DNA of 58,367 nucleotides from Desulfosporosinus sp. I2 (GTDB taxonomy: Bacteria > Bacillota > Desulfitobacteriia > Desulfitobacteriales > Desulfitobacteriaceae), in assembly GCF_000960765.1 (NCBI RefSeq), contig NZ_JYNH01000016.1, positions 1-58,367 of the forward strand, given 5' to 3'. Below are positions 34,499 to 42,165 of this stretch, in pieces. The notes under the pieces were generated by a model. The model saw only the letters and a list, made by a program, of their open reading frames with translations. It was not told where the DNA came from and made no database searches. Numbering within the stretch: the stretch's first letter is position 1; every line of letters starts with the position of its first letter. Made by a program: the position numbers and the translations under genes.

Positions 34499-34538
34499 GC
34501 TGTAATAAATCATCAAACGATTTATTACAGCTATTTTT
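34499..34538 (+). terminator. Terminator after pduL
   Basis: A perfect 13-bp stem GCTGTAATAAATC/GATTTATTACAGC with 7-nt loop, followed by TATTTTT. Confidence 0.88.
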
Positions 34539-34631
34539 GATTTTGAACCATCTTAGAACTTGTTTCAAAATTACAAGGCAGTGTAAATTTTAAAGCGCTG
34601 GGAACACTAATAATTAATGTGGGGTGAAAAC

Positions 34632-34982
34632 GTGGTTGTATCGGACGAAGAGAAAAAAACGAGTTTAATAACTTCAAAAAATGAAGAATTAGCCGGTCCT
34701 GTCAGCGTTCAGGAGTTGGTTGGGTTGAGACATCAGGTCACTTTATTAGCTGACACTCTCGAAAAGATGAGATTGGCAGAATATATTGCTTATCTGAATA
34801 GTCCAGGGCGACTTCTTTGGTTTAATTTTTTGGTGGGTCTATTGCGTGGACTTGGCACAGCTTTGGGAGCAGGCTTGTTAGCTGGAGTTGCATATTTTCT
34901 ATTAAAACGCATCGTTGTCCTTAATCTACCAGTCATTGGAGGGTTTATCGCAGAACTAAGTAGGTATGTTAACCAGCCATAG
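34632..34982 (+). CDS. Small membrane protein (DUF5665-like)
   Basis: A 116-residue protein with a charged N-terminal half and a C-terminal hydrophobic segment. The motif MRLAEYIAYLNSPGRLLW followed by a glycine-rich span (NFLVGLLRGLGTALGAGLL) and a second hydrophobic stretch is what I know from the DUF5665 group of Firmicutes; function unknown. Start GTG 34632 follows GGGGTG; ATG 34617 is in frame but has no site. It stands 20 bp before the zinc-finger gene. Confidence 0.65.
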   Translation: MVVSDEEKKTSLITSKNEELAGPVSVQELVGLRHQVTLLADTLEKMRLAEYIAYLNSPGRLLWFNFLVGLLRGLGTALGAGLLAGVAYFLLKRIVVLNLPVIGGFIAELSRYVNQP

Positions 34983-35002
34983 ATATGATCGGAGGCAAGA
35001 AA

Positions 35003-35677
35003 ATGAAAGATCAAACATCTTATAAAAGCTTGATCGAAACACTTCAAAAAGAGAAAACAGCTTCGCTAGAAGCGGCGGCAGAACTTTTTAACGGAGATAT
35101 GAGAGAGTCATTAGGGGAATTATCGCTCATAGATAATCACCCTGCTGATATTGGTACCGAGGTTTATCAACGGTCTCGAGACGTCGCTCAACATGATCGA
35201 TTGCTTCATAAAGTAGAAACGATAGACGCTGCTTTAGAGCGTTTTGAAAAAGGTGAGTATGGAAAGTGTGAACATTGTGGTCAGGAAATTCCGTATGAAC
35301 GACTTGAGGCTATACCTTTTACTACTGTATGTACTGAATGTAGTCGTGAAGAAGAGAAGGAAGAGCAACATTCTTTGTACAGAGAACCTGTCGAAGATGA
35401 AATTTTGAATCGCCCCTTTTCCCGTACCTTTAACGATGGGACGGATCGCGTAGAGTTTGATGGTGAAGATTCTTGGCAGGCTGTTGCTCGCTATGGCACT
35501 TCAGATTCTCTTCAGGATCTAGGTACGAGTCGAGATATTTCGGATCCGAATGATCTCTATGAGGATTCGGACGAAGTGATAGGGGCGGTTGAAACTATCG
35601 AAACTATAGAAACCGAGAGAGAGCCGGAAGGGCGAGGGAATACAATTCACTATAGTAAAGAGCACGGCCAAACCTAA
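35003..35677 (+). CDS. DksA/TraR C4-type zinc-finger protein (YteA-like)
   Basis: A 224-residue acidic protein with the TraR/DksA zinc finger CEHCGQEIPYERLEAIPFTT followed by VCTECSREE. The N-terminal half is helical (SLIETLQKEKTASLEAAAEL) with DNHPADIGTEVYQRSRD, as in the YteA group of sporeformers. The C-terminal 100 residues are acidic and low-complexity (EVIGAVETIETIETERE). Whether it binds RNA polymerase is not known. ATG 35003 has GGAGG 7 bp upstream and is preferred to ATG 34985. It is the last gene before the dispersed repeat. Confidence 0.85.
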   Translation: MKDQTSYKSLIETLQKEKTASLEAAAELFNGDMRESLGELSLIDNHPADIGTEVYQRSRDVAQHDRLLHKVETIDAALERFEKGEYGKCEHCGQEIPYERLEAIPFTTVCTECSREEEKEEQHSLYREPVEDEILNRPFSRTFNDGTDRVEFDGEDSWQAVARYGTSDSLQDLGTSRDISDPNDLYEDSDEVIGAVETIETIETEREPEGRGNTIHYSKEHGQT

Positions 35678-35744
35678 TTATAAGTACATTTACGTCAAAC
35701 GTACATCGCCACAGAAACCCTAGGGGGTACCCATTAACCCCCGT

Positions 35745-36025
35745 CGACCCAAGCCCAGAGGAAGTTTCTTAGCTTAGAGAGCATGTGAGAGGAATTGCGT
35801 CAATGAGCGCAGAGGATATGGCGTAAAGAAACTCAACGGTTCACATGCAGAAAGCCTGGAGGTTTTGAGTTTTAGACATATCCTCAAGCGAATAGCAATG
35901 GAACACGATAGTCTCCGGTGGAGAGTATCGCCGAAGCCGCTATCCCCAAAGTATACCTACCGGCGAAGGATGTGCGATCACGATAGTCTCCAGTGGAGAC
36001 TATCGCCGAAGGCGCTAACCCACTA
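35745..36025. repeat. Dispersed repeat, copy B (inverted to copy A)
   Basis: About 280 bp matching bases 1-367 in reverse complement, without the 105-bp insert of copy A. Contains the perfect palindrome CGATAGTCTCC-AGT-GGAGACTATCG (35981-36005) and a diverged copy of it at 35906-35930, each followed by CGCCGAAGGCGCTAAC or a variant. The flanks (35678-35744 and 36026-36127) hold no gene; 36026-36127 includes another ATCGCCGTAGG unit. The copy ends about 130 bp before lspA. Confidence 0.75.
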
Positions 36026-36157
36026 CGAACACTTATCGCCGTAGGATGCTAAGACACTTCCTCCGTTCAGTAGGATTGATCATCGTTCAATCACAACAGT
36101 TTGCCCCCGTTGGAGCCCTGTGTTAAGATGAGAAAAAGAACTATAGGGGGTAGTCGG

Positions 36158-36622
36158 TTGTTGGTTTGGCTTTCAATGATTGGAGTATGGGGGATCGATC
36201 GTTTAGTTAAGGTTTTGATTCAAACAAACTTTATTCCGGGCGAGACCCTGAAAGTAATTCCGAAAATATTTCATTTAACCTATGTCCTCAATCCAGGTGC
36301 GGCCTTTGGTCTGATGGCCGGCCGAACTTGGATTTTTGTCATGACCGCTTTTTTAGTGGTTGGTGGAGTGATTTATGGGCAGTATCGAATTTCTCGAAAA
36401 GAAAGGATTACACGTTTAGCTTTAGGGATGATTGGAGGCGGAGCACTGGGGAACCTCTATGATCGGCTCGTGATTGGACGTGTGGTTGATTATCTTGATT
36501 TTCAGATTTGGCCCTATGTCTTTAATTTTGCGGATAGCATGATTGTCGTTGGGGTCGGGTTACTGATGCTTGCCTTATACATGGAGGAAAAATCCAACGG
36601 TAAATCTATCAGTGAAAAATAG
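36158..36622 (+). CDS. lspA: Lipoprotein signal peptidase LspA
   Basis: Membrane aspartic peptidase that cuts prolipoproteins after diacylglyceryl transfer. Four membrane spans. The two catalytic aspartates lie in GNLYDRLVIGRVVDYLDF and FNFADSMIVVGV; the conserved Asn stretch is VLNPGAAFGLM. The first span has DRLVKVLI in place of the more usual D-x-x-T-K. TTG 36158 is taken as start because AGGGGG lies 7 bp upstream and the protein then starts at the first span (154 aa, normal); ATG 36128 and ATG 36101 would add residues without a good site. rluD follows 18 bp later. Confidence 0.93.
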   Translation: MLVWLSMIGVWGIDRLVKVLIQTNFIPGETLKVIPKIFHLTYVLNPGAAFGLMAGRTWIFVMTAFLVVGGVIYGQYRISRKERITRLALGMIGGGALGNLYDRLVIGRVVDYLDFQIWPYVFNFADSMIVVGVGLLMLALYMEEKSNGKSISEK

Positions 36623-36640
36623 AACAAAGTATGGGCGGTT

Positions 36641-37645
36641 TTGAGAGTGGAAAAAGTATGTAGTGAAGTTATGCTGGAGGATTTTGAACTCGATGAGCAT
36701 GAATTAAGTAAAGAAAATCTCCCGATTGCTTCTAATCTATCAGCAGATAGATTAGAATTTGAACTTCCTGAGGGAATTCGTCTAGACGTCGGGGTGACTG
36801 AAGTTATGGGAAAGAGCAGATCTTTCGTTCAAGGAATTATTGCGCAAGAGTACGTTAGGGTCAACGGTTTAGCCAAAAAGGCCAACTACAAAGTACGTCA
36901 GGGAGATTTGATTGAAGTAACTATCCCTGCTCCAAGAGAGTCTACTGCTGAACCGGAAAATATCCCGCTTGAAATTCTATATGAAGATGAGGATGTTCTG
37001 GTCGTCAATAAGCCCCAAGGTATGGTGGTACATCCCGCACCAGGAGCATGGAAGGGTACCATGGTCAATGCTTTGTTATATCACTGTCACAATCTTTCTG
37101 GAATTAACGGAGTATTACGCCCAGGGATTGTGCATCGCATTGATAAAGATACTTCGGGGATTTTGGTGGTGGCTAAAAATGATATTGCCCATGAAGGACT
37201 TGCCGCTCAACTTAAAGCGCACACGATGGAAAGAAAATATTTAGCGTTAGTTCATGGGGTGGTATTAGAACCTTCAGGTACAGTCGATGCGCCCATTGGC
37301 CGTGATCCTTCGGACCGCAAGCGCATGGCTGTAGTCATGCATCATTCGAAATCGGCAGTGACGCATTATACCGTGTTAGAACGTTTTCGTGAGCTTTCAT
37401 TCCTAGAAGTACGTTTAGAGACTGGGCGAACTCATCAGATCCGTGTCCATATGCTTTATGTTAAGCATCCTGTTTTAGGGGATCCCGTTTATGGGCCCAA
37501 ACGAAATCTATATGGGCTTAAAGGGCAAATGCTTCACGCTGCACATTTGGGATTTGAACATCCGCGTAGTAGGACGTGGATGAAGTTCGATGCTCCTGTA
37601 CCGAAAGTGTTTGCAGCACTCCTTGAAAAATTACGCACAAATTAA
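36641..37645 (+). CDS. RluD-family 23S rRNA pseudouridine synthase
   Basis: Pseudouridine synthase with an N-terminal S4 domain (RLDVGVTEVMGKSRSFVQG and YVRVNGLAKKANYKVRQGD) and the RsuA/RluA catalytic domain. The catalytic Asp is in VHRIDKDTSGILVVAK. Other blocks: VVNKPQGMVVHPAPGAW, KYLALVHGV and ETGRTHQIRVHM. The best-known relatives modify helix 69 of 23S rRNA (RluD/YlyB). The start is uncertain: TTG 36641 gives 334 aa, ATG 36671 and ATG 36692 are also possible; the extra N-terminal acidic residues look dispensable. Its place behind lspA and before pyr matches lspA-ylyB-pyrR of Bacillus. Confidence 0.93.
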   Translation: MRVEKVCSEVMLEDFELDEHELSKENLPIASNLSADRLEFELPEGIRLDVGVTEVMGKSRSFVQGIIAQEYVRVNGLAKKANYKVRQGDLIEVTIPAPRESTAEPENIPLEILYEDEDVLVVNKPQGMVVHPAPGAWKGTMVNALLYHCHNLSGINGVLRPGIVHRIDKDTSGILVVAKNDIAHEGLAAQLKAHTMERKYLALVHGVVLEPSGTVDAPIGRDPSDRKRMAVVMHHSKSAVTHYTVLERFRELSFLEVRLETGRTHQIRVHMLYVKHPVLGDPVYGPKRNLYGLKGQMLHAAHLGFEHPRSRTWMKFDAPVPKVFAALLEKLRTN

Positions 37646-37656
37646 GAAAGAGCATC

Positions 37657-37706
37657 GTCAATGTTAACGATATCGATCAGCACATGTTGTTGATCTGCAC
37701 ATTGAC
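37657..37706 (+). terminator. Large hairpin after rluD
   Basis: GTCAATGT (37657-37664) pairs with ACATTGAC (37699-37706), with GATCA/TGATC inside, followed by TTTTGG. Its right arm overlaps the -35 box of the next promoter. Confidence 0.5.
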
Positions 37707-37730
37707 TTTTGGACGATCCTTTAGTAAACT
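37702..37730 (+). promoter_or_regulatory. Predicted promoter of the pyr operon
   Basis: TTGACT (37702-37707), exactly 17 bp, then TAAACT (37725-37730). A transcript starting near 37737 would begin just before the first PyrR attenuator. Confidence 0.55.
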
Positions 37731-37749
37731 GAGTAACAAGTGTTATGGC

Positions 37750-37830
37750 CTTTAATGAAGTCCCGAGAGGCTTGGGAAGGCAGACGGAAGCGTGGGAGAA
37801 CTGTCTGCTGTACAGACGGTTTTTTTATAC
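37750..37830 (+). promoter_or_regulatory. PyrR attenuator 1 (upstream of pyrR)
   Basis: The PyrR-binding loop GTCCCGAGAGGCTTGGGAAGG (shown here only in part: CCCGAGAGGCT, 37762-37772) is closed by CCTT/AAGG. It is followed by a terminator, CTGTCTG/CAGACGG with T7 (37801-37827). In the family, UMP-bound PyrR stabilises the binding hairpin and so allows termination. Between 37831 and 37936 is a further leader with the 16-mer TCAGAAAGTATAACTT. Confidence 0.85.
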
Positions 37831-37950
37831 TTTCAGGGAGATGAATTTTAAGTTTTCTGATACCTTTCCTTCCAAATCTTCAAATCTCAGGATAAGCCCT
37901 GCTATATCAGAAAGTATAACTTTTCTTTATAGGGTGAAAGGAGTTAGTAA

Positions 37951-38508
<558 letters not shown>

Positions 38509-38529
38509 TCGAGAATTATAAGAGACTTT

Positions 38530-38630
38530 ACCCTTTAAATATTATCCAGAGAGATAATCAAGGGGCGAGTGAAATTTAGGCTGTGCCTATTTCAATCCTC
38601 TCCCTTTGGGAAGAGGATTTTATTATTTTT
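38530..38630 (+). promoter_or_regulatory. PyrR attenuator 2 (pyrR-pyrB)
   Basis: ATTATCCAGAGAGATAAT (38541-38558) presents the PyrR-binding CCAGAGAG loop, closed by CCCTT/AAGGG. The terminator hairpin is ATCCTCTCCC/GGGAAGAGGAT followed by TTTATTATTTTT (38595-38630). Confidence 0.85.
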
Positions 38631-38650
38631 GGGGATGAGATCGGTTACAA

Positions 38651-38697
38651 AGAATGCAAGTCAAAGAATGCAAGTCAAAAACCGACCCCGACTTGCA
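38651..38697. repeat. REP-like palindrome between attenuator and pyrB
   Basis: The 29-bp element TGCAAG...CTTGCA (38669-38697) is the inverse of the elements at 485-515 and 1128-1158 (core reads ACCGACCCC here). Its left end is duplicated: AGAATGCAAGTCAA occurs twice in tandem at 38651-38678. It lies in the pyrB leader just before the ribosome site. Confidence 0.65.
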
Positions 38698-38725
38698 CTT
38701 CTTAAAAAATATTAGGAGGTTTCTC

Positions 38726-39661
38726 ATGAAATGGCAGCGTAAGGATATTCTCGCGATAGAGGATATGAGTGTTGATGAAATCCAGCAGATTTTGCATACT
38801 GCGAAAGTGATGAAAGAAATTTTAATGCGTCCTATTAAGAAATTACCAACGTTAAAAGGTAAATCAGTGGTTAATCTTTTTTATGAAGCTAGTACCCGTA
38901 CTCGAACCTCATTCGAAATGGCTGGGAAGGTTTTGGGGGCCGATACCACAAGTATTGCAGTAGCCCAGAGCAGTGTGAGTAAAGGGGAAAGCTTGCTGGA
39001 TACGGCCAAGACGATTCAAGCTATGCGAGCGGATCTCGTGATCATTCGACACCCTAGTTCTGGTTCGGCTAAGTTTTTGGCGGATATTCTCAAGGCAGGA
39101 GTTATTAATGCAGGAGATGGTCAGCATGAGCATCCAACGCAAGCTTTATTGGACATTTTTACAATGCAAGAGCGTTTAGGTGACTTAGAAGGAAAGAAAG
39201 TTGTCATCGTTGGGGATGTCTTGCACTCGAGGGTAGCACGGAGTAATGCGTGGTGTCTTCAGAAGATGGGTGTCGATGTTACTTTTGTCGGTCCACCAAC
39301 CTTGGTTCCAGTCGAGTTGGAGGGATTGGGAGTTAAGCTTACCCATAACCTAGATGATGCTCTACCTGGAGCAGACATTGTGATGGCTCTTCGTCTCCAA
39401 CTTGAACGCCAGAAGAGCGGGCTATTTCCTAGCTTGCGTGAATATAGTCATCTCTATGGTCTTACAGTAGACCGTCTCAAGAAAACAGGAAAACAAAGTA
39501 TCGTGTTACACCCTGGGCCCATGAATCGGGGCGTAGAAATATCGGATGATGTAGCAGATAGTGTGGACGCTTTGATTGAACGTCAAGTTACCAACGGGGT
39601 GGCCATTCGTATGGCTTTGATTTATTTACTGATAGGAGGGTCCAGCAATGTGGTGGCTTAA
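38726..39661 (+). CDS. pyrB: Aspartate carbamoyltransferase catalytic subunit
   Basis: Joins carbamoyl phosphate and aspartate. The carbamoyl phosphate loop is YEASTRTRTSFEMAG (residues about 52-66); other blocks are HPTQALLDIFTMQE, VVIVGDVLHSRVARSN and LHPGPMNRGVEISDDVAD. Length 311 is normal. ATG 38726 has AGGAGG upstream; the open frame before it is the REP-like element. The stop overlaps pyrC by 14 bp. No pyrI is present, as in other Firmicutes with PyrR control. Confidence 0.98.
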   Translation: MKWQRKDILAIEDMSVDEIQQILHTAKVMKEILMRPIKKLPTLKGKSVVNLFYEASTRTRTSFEMAGKVLGADTTSIAVAQSSVSKGESLLDTAKTIQAMRADLVIIRHPSSGSAKFLADILKAGVINAGDGQHEHPTQALLDIFTMQERLGDLEGKKVVIVGDVLHSRVARSNAWCLQKMGVDVTFVGPPTLVPVELEGLGVKLTHNLDDALPGADIVMALRLQLERQKSGLFPSLREYSHLYGLTVDRLKKTGKQSIVLHPGPMNRGVEISDDVADSVDALIERQVTNGVAIRMALIYLLIGGSSNVVA

Positions 39662-40958
39662 AGATGTTTGGGTTATTGACCCAAGTCAAAAAATATCTTC
39701 CCCTCAGAACGTTCTTGTTCAGGGGGGGCAGGTTATGGAGATTTCCCCCTCGCTGACTGAAGAAGAGGTCTTAGCAAAAGCTCAAGGAGAGTCTGTGGAA
39801 ACCATTAATGGAAAAGGGAAGTTCCTTTTCCCGGGGCTGATTGATGTTCATACGCACTTGCGTGAACCAGGACAAGAGGACAAGGAAGATATTTTAAGTG
39901 GCTCACGTGCTGCAGTTCGTGGAGGAATTACCGCGATTATGGCTATGGCTAATACCGTACCTGTGATTGATAATCGGTCTCTAGTAGAATTTGTACGCTT
40001 ACAGGGGGAACGTGCTAATTACGCCCGAGTTTATCCGATTGGGACAGTGACAAAGGGAATGCAGGGGGTTGAACTGGTCGAAATGGCGGATATGAAAGAG
40101 GGCGGAGCGGTCGCATTTTCGGATGATGGTAAAAACATTCAAAATGCAGAAATGATGCGCTTGGCGTTAGAATATGCCAAACTTACTGGTCTCCCCATTA
40201 TTAGTCATTGCGAAGATAAAGAGCTGTCTGGAGAGGGTTTAATGCGCAGGGGAATCCCATCCACTCGAATGGGTTTGAGAGGGATTCCGGCCAGTGCAGA
40301 AAGTGTCATTGTAGCAAGAGACCTGCTTTTGGTGGAGGAGACAAAGGGAAAACTCCATCTAGCCCATATTTCAACGAAAGAGAGTGTGGAACTAATACGT
40401 CGGGCCAAAGCAAGGGGTGTTGATGTCACAGCTGAAGTCAATCCTCATCATTTGATTTTTTGTGATGAAGAGATAACCATAACGAATACTGACCTTAAAG
40501 TGAATCCTCCCCTAGGTATGCCAGCTGACAGGGAAGCACTTATTGAAGGACTTCGTGACGGAACCCTAGATATAATCGCAACCGACCATGCCCCACATAC
40601 TCAGGCGGAAAAGGCCCGTCCCTTTGCAGAGGCTCCCTTTGGAATTGCTAGTTTGGAGACGGCTTTAAGTGCAGTTTGGCAACATTTAGTGGTACCGAGA
40701 CGGCTGAGTCTTGACAGGGTGATTGAGGCTTGGAGCTATGCTCCGGCAAAACGGTTTGGTTTACGTGGGGGCACGTTAAAACCTGGTGCCCCGGCAGATA
40801 TGGTGCTCTTTGATCCGGATTTTGCAGAAATAATTGAACCTGCTACGCTGGTTTCTAAAGCTCGGAATACTCCGTTTTTAGGGAAAACGTTGCAAGGTTT
40901 TCCGGTGATGGTGTGGGTGAATGGTCGGCTTGTGCAAAGAAATAGAACGGTCCTATAA
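39648..40958 (+). CDS. pyrC: Dihydroorotase
   Basis: Zinc amidohydrolase that closes carbamoyl-aspartate to dihydroorotate. Metal ligands: DVHTHLREPGQEDKED (His pair), ISHCEDKEL, LAHISTKESVELIRRAKARG and the late ATDHAPHTQAEK Asp. Length 436 is normal for the class I long form. GGAGGG precedes ATG 39648, within the end of pyrB. A gap of about 92 bp with a hairpin separates it from carA. Confidence 0.98.
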   Translation: MWWLKDVWVIDPSQKISSPQNVLVQGGQVMEISPSLTEEEVLAKAQGESVETINGKGKFLFPGLIDVHTHLREPGQEDKEDILSGSRAAVRGGITAIMAMANTVPVIDNRSLVEFVRLQGERANYARVYPIGTVTKGMQGVELVEMADMKEGGAVAFSDDGKNIQNAEMMRLALEYAKLTGLPIISHCEDKELSGEGLMRRGIPSTRMGLRGIPASAESVIVARDLLLVEETKGKLHLAHISTKESVELIRRAKARGVDVTAEVNPHHLIFCDEEITITNTDLKVNPPLGMPADREALIEGLRDGTLDIIATDHAPHTQAEKARPFAEAPFGIASLETALSAVWQHLVVPRRLSLDRVIEAWSYAPAKRFGLRGGTLKPGAPADMVLFDPDFAEIIEPATLVSKARNTPFLGKTLQGFPVMVWVNGRLVQRNRTVL

Positions 40959-40982
40959 AGAGAAGTATAGAAGAAACTTGAA

Positions 40983-41003
40983 CTCCCACTTTCATAGTGG
41001 GAG
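40983..41003. repeat. CTCCCACT hairpin before carA
   Basis: A perfect 8-bp stem CTCCCACT/AGTGGGAG with loop TTCAT, followed by TCTTGAT. Sister of the hairpin at 11025-11046. Not a clear terminator, as the T run is short and carA is in the same operon. Confidence 0.5.
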
Positions 41004-41050
41004 TCTTGATAAAGAGGAAACGAAAGAGTGGTTGGAGAGGAGTGTCTAAG

Positions 41051-42163
41051 GTGGCTTATCTCGCTTTTCAGGATGGGACGATCTTTGAGGGGGAAGCCTT
41101 TGGGGCGTGGCTCAAGAGTTCAAACCCAATGACAGAACAAGAAGTGGTCTTCAATACGTCAATGAGTGGCTATCAAGAAATGGTCACGGATTTATCCTAT
41201 GCGGGGCAGATCCTCGTTCTAACTCAACCGCAAATCGGAAATTATGGTTGGCACCATGAAGAAAATGAAGCGGATAAAACCCGTCTTCAAGGGCTAATTC
41301 TACGAGAACTTTCTCAAGGAGAGGGAAGTTTACATGGCGAAGGGTCGCTTGAGGACTATTGTCTACAACACGGTGTTCAGGGCTTAAAGGGTGTCGATAC
41401 ACGGGCCTTGACAAGGTATCTTCGTCAATTTGGTACCTTGCCGGGCGTATTGGTTCAAACCCGGGAGGCCGCAATAGAGTTTTGGAAAAATTACCGGGGA
41501 CAGGATCTCGCGGGGAAGAAGAGTGAACACTGGGTTTACAGGTCAACAGTCAAAGAGGCTTACGAAATTCCAGGCTCGGGACCATTACTCGCTGTGCTCG
41601 ACTTTGGAGTAAAGCGCAATATTCTTCGTCACCTCCAGAAGAGAGGCTTTAGGATCATGGTCTTTCCGGCCAGGGCTACGGCGGAGGAAATCCTAGGCCA
41701 TCATCCTCGGGGTTTGGTTTTGAGCAATGGCCCTGGAGATCCTGAAGAGTTGCCGGAGGGAGTTGCCACGGTTCGGAAGCTATATGACAAACTTCCGATT
41801 TTAGGCATTTGCTTAGGGCATCAACTTTTGGCGTTGGCTGCGGGTGGGGAAACCTATAAACTGCCTTACGGGCATCGTGGCGGCAATCATCCTGTCATTG
41901 ATACGCGTACTGGGAAAGCGACTATGACGTCACAAAACCATGGCTACGCTGTGCAGGAAGCATCTTTAGAAGGCTCAGGGTTCGAAGTGACCTTGCGGAA
42001 TCTCAATGATGGGACAGTGGAAGGCATGGAGCATCAGAGTTTCCCTGTCCTGTCCGTGCAATTTCACCCTGAGGGTGCGCCAGGACCGGAAGAAAACGCC
42101 GAAGTTTTTGATCGTTTTAAGGAAATCGTTGAGAAAAGCATCATCAGAAAGGGGAGGAAATAA
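41051..42163 (+). CDS. carA: Carbamoyl-phosphate synthase small subunit (glutaminase)
   Basis: Class I glutaminase that passes ammonia to CarB. Catalytic Cys in [17 protein letters not shown]; His and Glu in [16 protein letters not shown]. The N-terminal domain starts [18 protein letters not shown] and includes [14 protein letters not shown]. Length 370 is normal. GTG 41051 is set by GAGGAG 9 bp upstream and by the family N-terminus; an earlier in-frame ATG at 40997 would read through the hairpin. carB starts 2 bp after its stop. Confidence 0.97.
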   Translation: MAYLAFQDGTIFEGEAFGAWLKSSNPMTEQEVVFNTSMSGYQEMVTDLSYAGQILVLTQPQIGNYGWHHEENEADKTRLQGLILRELSQGEGSLHGEGSLEDYCLQHGVQGLKGVDTRALTRYLRQFGTLPGVLVQTREAAIEFWKNYRGQDLAGKKSEHWVYRSTVKEAYEIPGSGPLLAVLDFGVKRNILRHLQKRGFRIMVFPARATAEEILGHHPRGLVLSNGPGDPEELPEGVATVRKLYDKLPILGICLGHQLLALAAGGETYKLPYGHRGGNHPVIDTRTGKATMTSQNHGYAVQEASLEGSGFEVTLRNLNDGTVEGMEHQSFPVLSVQFHPEGAPGPEENAEVFDRFKEIVEKSIIRKGRK

Positions 42164-42165
42164 CG

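Noticed and set aside
36641-36692. A fixed start for the pseudouridine synthase
   Set aside because: Three in-frame starts are possible and none has a clearly better ribosome site, so the longest was given with that warning.
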